From: an uncultured Christensenella sp.
Lineage (GTDB): Bacteria; Bacillota; Clostridia; Christensenellales; Borkfalkiaceae
Direction: 5' to 3'
DNA length: 64,000 nucleotides
Assembly (NCBI GenBank): GCA_910579525.1
Contig: CAJTUK010000003.1
Span: forward strand, 1-64,000
The notes under the pieces are model-generated. The model was not told the origin of the DNA, ran no database searches, and worked only from the letters and a program-made list of their open reading frames with translations. The position numbers were made by a program, and so were the translations under genes. Within the stretch, counting starts at the first letter, position 1. Every line of letters begins with the position of its first letter. This document shows, one piece after another, positions 45,499-53,483 of this stretch.

Positions 45499-46199
45499 GA
45501 TTATACCAAGGCGACTGTTTAGAAATTATGGCAAAGCTCGATCCGAAATCTGTCGATATGGTTCTCTGCGATTTGCCGTATGGACGGACGCGGAACAAGT
45601 GGGATACGCAAATACCGCTCGATAAAATGTGGGCGGAGTTTGACCGCATCGTTAAAGATAACGGCGTGATTGTCCTCTTTGCACAGACGCCATTCGATAA
45701 GCAGCTCGGCAGCAGTAATCTGAAGATGCTGAAATACGAATGGATATGGGTAAAGAAACAAGGAAGCGGACACCTCAATGCAAAGAAGATGCCGCTCAAA
45801 CGCCACGAAAACATACTTGTCTTTTATAAGAAATTGCCCAAGTACAATCCGCAAATGACAGAAGGCAGGGCATACACGGCACAGAGCGGAAGGGCGAGTG
45901 ACAACTACGGTAAGCAGAAATCGACGCTGACAGTAAACGAAGGTACTCGCTATCCAACAAGTATCCTTGAATTTAAATCAGAGAAGGGAATGCATCCAAC
46001 GCAAAAGCCTGTTGCATTATGCGAATACCTCATAAAGACGTACACGGACGAAGGCGATACGGTGTTGGACTGCTGTATGGGCAGCGGCACAACGGGTGTG
46101 GCAAGCTGCAAGCTCAATCGTGAGTTCATTGGAATAGAAAAGGAACAGCAGTACTTTGACTTGTCCTTAAAACGGATAAGCGAATCAATTGCAAAATAA
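45495..46199 (+). CDS. N6-adenine/N4-cytosine DNA methyltransferase
   Basis: A 234-residue methyltransferase with catalytic motif CDLPYGRTRNKWD (DLPY, about residues 23-35) first and the SAM-binding motif DCCMGSGTTGVA (about 191-202) last, an order typical of the beta-type N4/N6 group. It overlaps the m5C gene by 4 nt. A third methyltransferase in a row. Confidence 0.9.
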   Translation: MRLYQGDCLEIMAKLDPKSVDMVLCDLPYGRTRNKWDTQIPLDKMWAEFDRIVKDNGVIVLFAQTPFDKQLGSSNLKMLKYEWIWVKKQGSGHLNAKKMPLKRHENILVFYKKLPKYNPQMTEGRAYTAQSGRASDNYGKQKSTLTVNEGTRYPTSILEFKSEKGMHPTQKPVALCEYLIKTYTDEGDTVLDCCMGSGTTGVASCKLNREFIGIEKEQQYFDLSLKRISESIAK

Positions 46200-46358
46200 A
46201 AGCCCCGCTTGCTTGCGGAGCTTAATATTCACTTTTAAGGTAAACGATAAAGAAATACTTACTGTCAGAGCGGTGCTAAAGGTTACTTGTACTTGGTTTA
46301 AGGCTATTGCCAAAAGTGCGGTGATTCCTAAAACAATAAATGCTAATTCAATTTTCAT
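46185..46358 (-). CDS. Small membrane protein on the minus strand (57 aa)
   Basis: Reading the minus strand from ATG (46358-46356) gives a 57-residue protein starting MKIELAFIVLGITALLAIAL with one transmembrane segment (about 4-22) and a basic tail. A GGGGG ribosome binding site lies 7-11 nt upstream, and a minus-strand promoter is at 46460-46489. Its end overlaps the methyltransferase 3' end by 15 nt and contains a terminator-like hairpin. It could be a holin-like or type I toxin-like peptide; this is tentative. Confidence 0.5.
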   Translation of the reverse strand: MKIELAFIVLGITALLAIALNQVQVTFSTALTVSISLSFTLKVNIKLRKQAGLLFCN

Positions 46359-46459
46359 TCTATTTAACCCCCTATTTTTTATTTCGCTTACCCGTCCTAA
46401 AAATGGACAAATGTCGTCTGGTGAGCCGTGGGGGTGCTGACGAAGCCCAGCTCAAATAC

Positions 46460-46489
46460 AGTATAACACAAAACACAATAACCACGCAA
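46460..46489 (-). promoter_or_regulatory. Minus-strand promoter for the small membrane protein
   Basis: On the minus strand, TTGCGT (46489-46484), 18 bp, TATACT (46465-46460). It drives towards the 46358 ORF, in opposition to the next + strand gene. Confidence 0.5.
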
Positions 46490-46505
46490 CTAAAAGGAGG
46501 TGCGC

Positions 46506-48380
46506 ATGGAATATATCGCAAGCATTAGCTATGGCAAGGATAGCTTGGCGATGCTTGAAGTCATATACCAAAATAACTTGCCCCTTGACCGAATAGTTCA
46601 CGTGGAAATTATGGCAACGAAAGACATCCCGGCGGATCTTCCGCCGATGATGGAATTCAAGGCAAAAGCAGATGCAATCATCTATGAAAAGTACGGAATA
46701 AAGGTCGAACACATAACAGCACCGACAACCTATGAGGACGGGTTCTATCATATCTGCAAAGGTAAGAAAAGCCGAAATGCAGGAAAAATATACGGCTTTC
46801 CATTGCAAAAAGGCAATTGGTGTAATTCCAGGCTCAAGCAATCAGTGCTTGAAAAGGTACAAAAAAATGCCATGGTGTATATCGGCATAGCGGTGGACGA
46901 ACCGAAACGCTTTCACAATCTCACCGCAACAAAGCGAAGTCCGCTCGTGGAATACGATTGGACGGAAAAGATGTGCAGGGATTGGTGTAAAGAAAACGAC
47001 TTGCTTTCGCCGATATATACACAATCATTACGCGGAGGATGCTGGTTCTGCCATAACCAAGGCATCAATCAGCTCCGCAAACTGCGCAAGAATTATCCAG
47101 ACTTATGGGCGCTACTTTTGAAATGGGACAAAGACAGCCCCGTGTCATTTAAAGCGGACGGTCATACTGTTATGGATTATGAAAAGAGATTCCAAATGGA
47201 ATCAACAGCAAAAGTGCCGATAGGCAGAACATTCAAATGGGAAATGATGGAGGATAATAAAATGACAATCAGAACATGCACGGCGGAATCCGTAACGTGC
47301 GGTCACCCCGATAAACTTGCAGACCTTATTGCAGACAGTATTCTCGATGAGTGCTTGGAACAGGACGAGAACAGCAGGGTTGCTTGCGAGGTGATGTTGG
47401 CGCATAACAAGTGCTTTATAAGCGGTGAGATAACGACCGCCGCTGAGGTGGAATACGAATACATTGCACAGTCGGTAATAGCGCAAGTCGGCTACGACCC
47501 CAGCGACATCGAAGTGGAAATCCGCATTCATAAACAGAGTACGGACATTGCCGCAGCGGTGGACGGAGAAGAACAGGGTGCGGGCGACCAAGGCATCGTG
47601 TACGGATATGCGACAGATGAAACTATCAACTATATGCCTCTGCCTGTCGAGCTGGCGCACCGCTTAACCAACCGCCTTGAAGAATGCAGGCGGAATAATA
47701 TCATCATGGGTCTTCGCCCGGACGGAAAAAGCCAGGTTTCAATTCAGTACCGTGGTGACAGATTCGACAAGATAACATCGGTTGTAATATCGGCTCAGCA
47801 TGACGAGAATAAAGACCTTGCCGAACTGACTGCTGAAATTAGAGAAAAGGTGATCGGCAAAGAGCTGAAAGAATACGACCTTACGGATGCGGAAATTCTC
47901 ATCAATCCGTCGGGTCGTTTTGTTATCGGCGGATTCGAGGCAGATACGGGTCTTACAGGGCGCAAGTTAATGGTGGATACTTACGGCGGAATTGCGCATC
48001 ACGGCGGCGGTGCGCTGAGCGGGAAAGATGCCAGCAAGGTAGACCGCAGCGGTGCTTACCTTGCACGGTATATTGCAAAGAATATCGTTGCCGCCGGGCT
48101 TGCCGAAAAGTGCGAAGTTGCGCTCTCTTATGCAATCGGTGTACCCAGACCTACGGCAATTGACGTAAACACTTTCTATACCTCGACGGTCAATGAACGG
48201 CTCATCGCCAAGGCGGTGGAGAAGGTTTTTGACCTGTCGGTCGTAGGCACAATTGAGAAACTCGATCTTCGTCGCCCCGTATTTTCTCAGACCGCTGTCG
48301 GCGGACATTTCGGCAAAGACTTTCTCGCTTGGGAGAATACCGATAAAACGGAGGCGTTAAATGGAGCAATCAAAGCGTGA
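46506..48380 (+). CDS. metK: PP-loop (PAPS-reductase-like) domain fused to S-adenosylmethionine synthetase
   Basis: A 624-residue fusion. Residues 1-245 form a PP-loop ATP pyrophosphatase related to PAPS reductase/DndC (SISYGKDSLAM at about 8; GNWCNSRLKQ; GGCWFCHNQG at about 178). From about residue 253 to the end is MetK: GHPDKLADLIADSILDE, GAGDQGIVYGYATDET, GRKLMVDTYGGIAHHGGGAL and AYAIGVPRPT-like blocks. MetK makes SAM from ATP and methionine, the donor for the phage methyltransferases. ATG 46506 is set by AAAGGAGG. GGAGG at 47249-47253 and ATG 47262 in frame could also give free MetK (372 residues). Confidence 0.85.
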   Translation: MEYIASISYGKDSLAMLEVIYQNNLPLDRIVHVEIMATKDIPADLPPMMEFKAKADAIIYEKYGIKVEHITAPTTYEDGFYHICKGKKSRNAGKIYGFPLQKGNWCNSRLKQSVLEKVQKNAMVYIGIAVDEPKRFHNLTATKRSPLVEYDWTEKMCRDWCKENDLLSPIYTQSLRGGCWFCHNQGINQLRKLRKNYPDLWALLLKWDKDSPVSFKADGHTVMDYEKRFQMESTAKVPIGRTFKWEMMEDNKMTIRTCTAESVTCGHPDKLADLIADSILDECLEQDENSRVACEVMLAHNKCFISGEITTAAEVEYEYIAQSVIAQVGYDPSDIEVEIRIHKQSTDIAAAVDGEEQGAGDQGIVYGYATDETINYMPLPVELAHRLTNRLEECRRNNIIMGLRPDGKSQVSIQYRGDRFDKITSVVISAQHDENKDLAELTAEIREKVIGKELKEYDLTDAEILINPSGRFVIGGFEADTGLTGRKLMVDTYGGIAHHGGGALSGKDASKVDRSGAYLARYIAKNIVAAGLAEKCEVALSYAIGVPRPTAIDVNTFYTSTVNERLIAKAVEKVFDLSVVGTIEKLDLRRPVFSQTAVGGHFGKDFLAWENTDKTEALNGAIKA

Positions 48381-48894
48381 TAAGCTGATACTTGACAATC
48401 AGCGTCTTGTCTACTATTTGTACGAGCAATTGTCGAAAACCGATATCGTTAAAAGCAATAAGGACGATATCGTATCCGAAGGCATGTTGGGGCTTATCAA
48501 AGCTGCCGACACTTTTGACGAAACAAAGGGGTATCAATTCAGTACTTATGCCGGGCTGTGTATCCGCAATGCAATGCTGATGTACATACGCAAACTGAAT
48601 AAGCATTGGCACAAAGAAATATCACTGTACACACCTATTGGTGAGGACAGCGAAGGTAACCAACTTTGCTATGCTGATGTTATCCAGAGCGATGGCGAAG
48701 ACTTTGGTGAAGGTAATAACAGGATACTGCTGAGAGAAAGCATTGGCAAGCTCCCCGAGAAAGACAAAGATATAATGCTTGCCGTTATTACGGGTTACAA
48801 GCAAAGAGAAATCGCCGCAATGATGGGGGTGCAGCAATCCTCCATATCACGGCGAATAAAACGCATAAAAAGAAAATTGAAATCCAAAGTTTAG
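48361..48894 (+). CDS. Phage-encoded sigma-70 family factor
   Basis: A 177-residue sigma factor. Region 2 is seen in DDIVSEGMLGLIKAADTFDE, then TKGYQFSTYAGLCIRNAMLM; region 4 lies in KLPEKDKDIMLAVITGYKQR, then EIAAMMGVQQSSISRRIKRI. Both promoter-binding regions are present, so it can act as a true sigma. It overlaps the MetK gene by 20 nt. It is the obvious candidate to recognise the nine repeated promoter elements. Confidence 0.88.
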   Translation: MEQSKRDKLILDNQRLVYYLYEQLSKTDIVKSNKDDIVSEGMLGLIKAADTFDETKGYQFSTYAGLCIRNAMLMYIRKLNKHWHKEISLYTPIGEDSEGNQLCYADVIQSDGEDFGEGNNRILLRESIGKLPEKDKDIMLAVITGYKQREIAAMMGVQQSSISRRIKRIKRKLKSKV

Positions 48895-49334
48895 AGTTTC
48901 GTTCTTCCGATGACAAAATCAACGGTACAGCCAAAGCCGTCGGCAAGCAGAATAATGTTGTCAAGTTTTGGTGAAAAAGTTCCGTTCTTCCATTCATAAA
49001 AACGAGAACTTGTAATATGCGCAGTTTTGTAAATCTGCCACCAAGGGCAGTTGAAATGTTCTTTCAAAACTTTTAGTTGTTCTGAAAACGGAGGAAGTGG
49101 ATAAAAAGTAGTGGGGTAATTCTCAGGCTCTCTTCCCAAAAGAAAGTCTGTCGTGCAGCCAAAATAATCCGCCAGCTTAACCAAGTTTTCAACAGAAGGC
49201 GTGCGGACGCAGCGCAAATAGCGCATGATATTAGTTGGGTCAATGCCGATAGCTGTCGCTAACTGCGTTGCGTTTAATTCTCGCTCAAACATGAGCGAAT
49301 CAAGTACTTCAGAGAATTTCGACAAATTATCCAT
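48891..49334 (-). CDS. XRE-family repressor with two HTH domains
   Basis: A 147-residue minus-strand protein. The first HTH is ATQLATAIGIDPTNIMRYLR (about 22-41); a second HTH-like repeat is in WWQIYKTAHITSSRFYEWKN (about 97-116). It is divergent from the gene at 49469, across a shared operator region. It is probably the lysogeny or late-gene repressor, though in an unusual place within the structural region. The 3' end overlaps the sigma gene end by 4 nt. Confidence 0.82.
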   Translation of the reverse strand: MDNLSKFSEVLDSLMFERELNATQLATAIGIDPTNIMRYLRCVRTPSVENLVKLADYFGCTTDFLLGREPENYPTTFYPLPPFSEQLKVLKEHFNCPWWQIYKTAHITSSRFYEWKNGTFSPKLDNIILLADGFGCTVDFVIGRTKL

Positions 49335-49355
49335 AAAATAGACCTTTTCCTACAA

Positions 49356-49415
49356 TTTATTCTCTCCCATTACGGCAGTTTTTTGTTGCGACCAGCCCCA
49401 ACGGGAGAGTATAAT
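49356..49415. promoter_or_regulatory. Divergent promoters with inverted operator
   Basis: Rightward promoter TTGCGA (49386-49391), 18 bp, TATAAT (49410-49415). A near-perfect inverted repeat pairs TTATTCTCTCCCATT (49357-49371) with AACGGGAGAGTATAA (49400-49414), placing a GGGAGAG site over each promoter. Fits repressor binding by the XRE protein. Confidence 0.72.
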
Positions 49416-49468
49416 AGAGGTACACTAAAAAGCGCGCAAAAGTGAAAAACTAAATGGAGTTGAAAGTT

Positions 49469-49684
49469 ATGGATATGAACCCTAACAAACCCACCGAAGA
49501 AGAAACCGAAGAAATGAACGATGCGGTAAAGGAGAAAAAAATCCTTACGCTGGACTTGGCAATGCAGATATTCCCGTTATTAGATGATTATTTCTGCGGC
49601 ACCTTTGCAAAGAATTCTAAAGGAGTACTGATGAAGATGGAAAACGGTCAGATATTCCAGCTTAAAGTTGAGGAGGTTGTTTAA
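49469..49684 (+). CDS. Hypothetical phage protein (71 aa)
   Basis: An acidic small protein divergent from the repressor. ATG 49469 is preferred because GGAG lies 9 nt upstream; 49454 is an alternative start. No family recognised. It could be an antirepressor-like regulator by position alone. Confidence 0.6.
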   Translation: MDMNPNKPTEEETEEMNDAVKEKKILTLDLAMQIFPLLDDYFCGTFAKNSKGVLMKMENGQIFQLKVEEVV

Positions 49685-49704
49685 GGTAAAGGCGCAATAG
49701 AAAA

Positions 49705-49733
49705 CTCCGCCGCAAATAGGCTTGTCGGCGGAG
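49705..49733. other. Perfect GC-rich hairpin without T tract
   Basis: 8-bp stem CTCCGCCG/CGGCGGAG with a 13-nt loop, in the gap between 49684 and 49830. Lacking a T run, it is a weaker terminator or an RNA-processing/stability element. Confidence 0.5.
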
Positions 49734-49829
49734 AGAAATGATTATATTAATTATATCAAAATGATAAAATCACATAAAGGAAAAGAATATCGAAAGATGG
49801 GTGATTTTATCGAAAACGGAGAATAACCA

Positions 49830-50309
49830 ATGCTTAAAATCAAAAACGGTAAACTAATAGCATCAAACATGTCGTTTGCCCTGCCCGAAGACTTTACACT
49901 CGATTTACGAATGCCGGGCGGTGGATATCACGTACTTGAGTTTGTCTCGGAAAACGAAGTGGTAAAAGGTGGAATCGTCTACATCAATATTCAGTTCAAC
50001 AATGAAGAATTGACAGCCAAGGAAAGAATGGAAGAATTCATGGAAAACAACGAACTGAAAGTGAAAGGCGAGTTCCTCCCTGTTACGAGAGGAAAAGGCA
50101 AAGCACTCGGCACATTCTACACGGGAGGAAGGATAACTTTTATATACGATGAACGGTATGACTTCCCCCCTAACAGTCTCAACCAAAACCAAGTATCAGT
50201 AACAATTCAGCTGACAAAGCTCAAAGGGAAGAAACTTGGGCAAACAATTTACGATGTCGTAAAACTGCCTACCGTAAAGGCATTCTTGGACAGCGTGGAA
50301 TACTTTTAA
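49830..50309 (+). CDS. Hypothetical phage protein (159 aa)
   Basis: Unrecognised, 159 residues, beta-rich with a Gly-rich turn (RMPGGGYHVLEF) and a C-terminal helix. It is followed closely by the SAP-like gene. Confidence 0.7.
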   Translation: MLKIKNGKLIASNMSFALPEDFTLDLRMPGGGYHVLEFVSENEVVKGGIVYINIQFNNEELTAKERMEEFMENNELKVKGEFLPVTRGKGKALGTFYTGGRITFIYDERYDFPPNSLNQNQVSVTIQLTKLKGKKLGQTIYDVVKLPTVKAFLDSVEYF

Positions 50310-50325
50310 AACGAAGGAGAACGCT

Positions 50326-50586
50326 ATGCAAAAAATTACCATAGAGAATATCGAGGCCCGACTTGAAGAATTAAACATTTTCGAGTTAAGGCAGACGGCA
50401 AGGGCAGTTGGTGTTGAACGTGCGGCGGATTGTAAAAAGTCCGAAGTACATGCAAAAATAATTGCTATCGCAAACGGCACTGCCGAACCCGTACCTATTG
50501 AAAACCGCAAGTTCTGTGAGCAGGCGGACAAGAAGCTGGTCAAAGATATCCAGACTTACAGAGAAAGCATAATCGGTAAGAAATAG
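50326..50586 (+). CDS. Small SAP/Rho-N-like DNA-binding protein (86 aa)
   Basis: Residues about 14-48 (LNIFELRQTARAVGVERAAD..KKSEVHAKII) have the two-helix pattern of SAP/Rho-N domains, which bind DNA or RNA. AAGGAG ribosome binding site. The role in the phage is unknown. Confidence 0.62.
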   Translation: MQKITIENIEARLEELNIFELRQTARAVGVERAADCKKSEVHAKIIAIANGTAEPVPIENRKFCEQADKKLVKDIQTYRESIIGKK

Positions 50587-50660
50587 ACCGACGAAATGCA
50601 ACGCTAAGGATGAAGAAAGAACTGACAAATTGTTGTCAGTTCTTTTGACTTTTGGGCGCG

Positions 50661-50725
50661 TTTCGCTGGGCTCTTTGGAATTGTTACGGTATGATGTGTT
50701 TACAAAAAACCAAGGAGGTAAACAT
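50661..50725 (+). promoter_or_regulatory. Phage late promoter element, copy 3 (no hairpin)
   Basis: TTTCGCTGGGCTC (50661-50673), 11 nt, TACGGTATGAT (50685-50695). The leader is only 30 nt and lacks the hairpin, with AAGGAGG before ATG 50726. The odd one of the nine. Confidence 0.82.
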
Positions 50726-51061
50726 ATGGAAAGGTACAAAGTGGGCGACAAAGTTTTGGTTGAGGGGCGTGGCACTGCAAGACCAAGAACGGTGATTGAA
50801 ATCACAAAAGCTGGGAACATAAGAGTAGAAGGCGAAAAAGGGCTGTTTAATCCTAACGGGTTCTTAAGAGGTGCGAGCGAATGGTCGGTAACCTATCTAC
50901 GCCCGATAAGCGAAGAACAGTATGCGGCACAGTTGCAGAAATATGAACTGAAGAAAGAATGTGAGGGTATCGTCAAATACCTCAGTCAGTTAAACGAACT
51001 GCCAGCAGAAAATGTCCGTCAGGCAATTAAAGAATTGTATACCACAATCAAGGAGCAATAA
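50726..51061 (+). CDS. Small SH3-like phage protein (111 aa)
   Basis: Begins YKVGDKVLVEGRGTARPRTV, a pattern of small SH3-like barrels, and ends in a coiled-coil-like helix (QLQKYELKKECEGIV). Start fixed by AAGGAGG. Unknown function; driven by element copy 3. Confidence 0.68.
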   Translation: MERYKVGDKVLVEGRGTARPRTVIEITKAGNIRVEGEKGLFNPNGFLRGASEWSVTYLRPISEEQYAAQLQKYELKKECEGIVKYLSQLNELPAENVRQAIKELYTTIKEQ

Positions 51062-51063
51062 TT

Positions 51064-51264
51064 ATGAAGAAACCTACGGTGCATTTTAACGGTAATGGTG
51101 AAAGCGGAAACATCTTCTACATAATGGCAAGGGTTAGTGAGGTAATAACTGATCCGATAGAATTCAAAGAGCTATGGGCAAAGGTAAAGGAAGGAACTTA
51201 TACCGACGCCCTTGCAGCAATCAGAAAAAAGGTCAATCTCATAGATGACGACGGGGTGTATTAA
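51064..51264 (+). CDS. Hypothetical phage protein (66 aa)
   Basis: A small protein between coupled neighbours: it starts 2 nt after the previous stop and overlaps the next ATG by one base. No domain recognised. Confidence 0.6.
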   Translation: MKKPTVHFNGNGESGNIFYIMARVSEVITDPIEFKELWAKVKEGTYTDALAAIRKKVNLIDDDGVY

Positions 51265-51482
51265 TGGATAAGTTTTTCAGTCAAAAGTATTGCGACCGCT
51301 GTGGCGGTGACCTATCAAGCGGACGCACAATGTCCATGTTTAATACGGACTGCATCTGTATGGAATGCAAAGCAAAAGAGCAAAAGCTACCCGAATATAA
51401 GGCGGCGACGGACGCGGAAAGGCAAGCCGTCATCGCTGGGGATGGAAATTTCAAGGGGGTAGGATACCCGAAAAAACAATAA
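51264..51482 (+). CDS. Small zinc-ribbon phage protein (72 aa)
   Basis: CDRCGG...CMEC (about residues 10-34) zinc ribbon. ATG overlaps the previous stop codon (TAATG). Followed by element copy 4. Confidence 0.68.
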   Translation: MDKFFSQKYCDRCGGDLSSGRTMSMFNTDCICMECKAKEQKLPEYKAATDAERQAVIAGDGNFKGVGYPKKQ

Positions 51483-51516
51483 AAATATATTAAAAAAGTT
51501 TGCGCATTTGAGCCTG

Positions 51517-51597
51517 TTTCGCTGGGCTCTTTCCGTCGTTTACGGTATTGTTTGGTTACAAAATTAAAAGAGGGCAGCAAGCCCGAAGGAGAATAAT
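51517..51597 (+). promoter_or_regulatory. Phage late promoter element, copy 4
   Basis: TTTCGCTGGGCTC (51517-51529), 11 nt, TACGGTATTGT (51541-51551), hairpin GGGC-AGCAA-GCCC (51572-51584) and GAAGGAG before ATG 51598. Confidence 0.85.
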
Positions 51598-51792
51598 ATG
51601 CAACCATTCAAAACACAGGCACACATCCACAGCTTAGAAGGAGGGATGGACGAAGTAACCGTCCTCAGCAAAGACGAAAGCAAACCGCAGACCACCTACA
51701 TAGTGGACTACAAAGGAACAAAATGCACAGCAATATTTAACTGCTTCACTGGTAGCTATTATGTAGACGATATATACGGAATCATAAATTAA
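51598..51792 (+). CDS. Hypothetical phage protein (64 aa)
   Basis: A 64-residue small protein expressed from element copy 4 and closed by its own terminator at 51802-51825. A typical moron-like unit; no domain recognised. Confidence 0.65.
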   Translation: MQPFKTQAHIHSLEGGMDEVTVLSKDESKPQTTYIVDYKGTKCTAIFNCFTGSYYVDDIYGIIN

Positions 51793-51801
51793 CAAACAAA
51801 G

Positions 51802-51825
51802 AAAACGGCGCAAGCCGTTTTTTCT
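51802..51825 (+). terminator. Rho-independent terminator before terL
   Basis: Stem AAAACGGC/GCCGTTTT with loop GCAA and T run. Confidence 0.85.
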
Positions 51826-51842
51826 TTCATAACGGAGGGGCA

Positions 51843-53393
51843 ATGGCATATAACAAACAGCTTGCAGACCGTGCCGTTGCCTTTATTAATTCACTGAAAC
51901 ATACTAAAGGCACTTGGCACGGTGTTCCTTTTGAACTCTTGCCGTGGCAAGATAGAATCATCCGAGATGTGTTCGGTACAGTAAAAGACAACGGATATAG
52001 GCAATACAATACTGCCTATGTAGAGATACCTAAAAAGCAGGGCAAGTCGGAGATAGCCGCCGCCGTTGCCCTCTACTTATTAGCTGGCGACGGCGAGTGG
52101 GGTGCAGAGGTATATGGTTGCGCCGCTGACCGACAGCAAGCAAGCATTGTATTCGATGTGGCTTGCAATATGGTCGAGCAATGCCCAGCACTTAAAAAGA
52201 GAATCAAGCCGATAATGAGCCAGAAACGACTCGTATATCTTCCACTAAATTCGTTCTATCAGGTGTTGTCAGCCGAGTCGTACACCAAGCACGGACTAAA
52301 TGTACACGGGGTTGTGTTCGATGAGTTGCATGCGCAACCGAACCGAGCCTTGTACGATGTTATGACTCACGGCTCAGGCGATGCTCGAAAGCAACCGCTG
52401 TTCTTCCTCATAACTACGGCGGGAACTGATCGAAATTCAATCTGCTGGGAAGTGCATCAGAAGGCAAAGGACATACTTGAAGGGCGCAAGCATGACCGCT
52501 CGTTCTACCCTGTAATATACGGAGCAGACGACGATGATGATTGGGGCGATGAAAAGGTATGGCACAAAGCCAATCCCTCGCTCGGCATTACGGTCGATAT
52601 TGATAAGCTGAAAACCGCCTACGAGTCAGCGAAAGACAACCCGGCGGAAGAAAACTTGTTCCGACAACTCCGACTAAATCAATGGGTAAAGCAGAGCGTT
52701 CGCTGGATGCCAATGGATGCTTGGGATAAATGCGATTTTGAGGTGGATGCGGAAAAGCTCAGAGGGCGTGAATGCTACGGCGGACTTGACCTCTCCAGCA
52801 GCACAGACGTGACCGCATTTGTGCTTGTATTTCCTCCCATAACCGACGAGGACAAATACATCGTTCTGCCATTCTTTTGGATACCCGAAGACACGATTGA
52901 GTTGCGAGTAAGACGCGACCACGTTCCCTATGATGTATGGCAAGCGAGAGGGCAAGTAATAACCACTGAGGGCAACGTAATCCACTATGGCTACATCGAG
53001 AACTTTATTGAAGACCTTGGTACAAAGTACAACATAAAGGAAATAGCATTCGATAGGTGGGGTGCTGTGCAAATGACGCAGAATCTTGAAGGAATGGGGT
53101 TCACCGTTGTGCCGTTTGGTCAAGGTTTCAAAGATATGAGTCCGCCGACAAAAGAGTTAATGAAACTTGTGCTTGAACAAAAGATAGCACACGGCGGTAA
53201 TGTTCCTCTGCGGTGGATGATGGATAACGTTTTCGTTAGAACTGACCCTGCTGGAAACGTAAAGATGGACAAAGAAAAGTCCACCGAGCGAATAGACGGT
53301 GCGGTGGCACTCGTTATGGCGTTAGACCGTGCAATCCGCAATAAAGGTACATCGGACAGTGTGTATAACGACCGAGGAATAATTATTATTTAG
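51843..53393 (+). CDS. terL: Phage terminase large subunit
   Basis: A 516-residue packaging motor and nuclease. Walker A-like PKKQGKSE (about residue 62), Walker B VVFDELHAQ (about 157), coupling motif ITTAGT (about 186). The nuclease part has GGLDLSSSTDVTAFVLVF (about 310-327, catalytic Asp) and FDRWG (about 402). It threads DNA into the prohead and cuts it. Its HK97-type partner genes (portal onward) lie 8 kb downstream, separated by accessory cassettes. Confidence 0.92.
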   Translation: MAYNKQLADRAVAFINSLKHTKGTWHGVPFELLPWQDRIIRDVFGTVKDNGYRQYNTAYVEIPKKQGKSEIAAAVALYLLAGDGEWGAEVYGCAADRQQASIVFDVACNMVEQCPALKKRIKPIMSQKRLVYLPLNSFYQVLSAESYTKHGLNVHGVVFDELHAQPNRALYDVMTHGSGDARKQPLFFLITTAGTDRNSICWEVHQKAKDILEGRKHDRSFYPVIYGADDDDDWGDEKVWHKANPSLGITVDIDKLKTAYESAKDNPAEENLFRQLRLNQWVKQSVRWMPMDAWDKCDFEVDAEKLRGRECYGGLDLSSSTDVTAFVLVFPPITDEDKYIVLPFFWIPEDTIELRVRRDHVPYDVWQARGQVITTEGNVIHYGYIENFIEDLGTKYNIKEIAFDRWGAVQMTQNLEGMGFTVVPFGQGFKDMSPPTKELMKLVLEQKIAHGGNVPLRWMMDNVFVRTDPAGNVKMDKEKSTERIDGAVALVMALDRAIRNKGTSDSVYNDRGIIII

Positions 53394-53414
53394 CAAAAAA
53401 ATTGCGTAAACCTG

Positions 53415-53443
53415 TTGACTTTATACGCCCGTAGGAGTATAAT
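53415..53443 (+). promoter_or_regulatory. Promoter of the ART-like toxin module
   Basis: TTGACT (53415-53420), 17 bp, TATAAT (53438-53443). A host-type promoter, unlike the surrounding phage elements. Confidence 0.85.
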
Positions 53444-53483
53444 ATAGAAAAGTAACTCTTGGGGAGTATATAAGAATAAAACA

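Noticed and set aside
46189..46528. Plus-strand ORFs between the methyltransferase and the PP-loop/MetK gene
   Set aside because: Neither has a convincing ribosome binding site or protein-like sequence; the opposite strand shows a better small gene with promoter.
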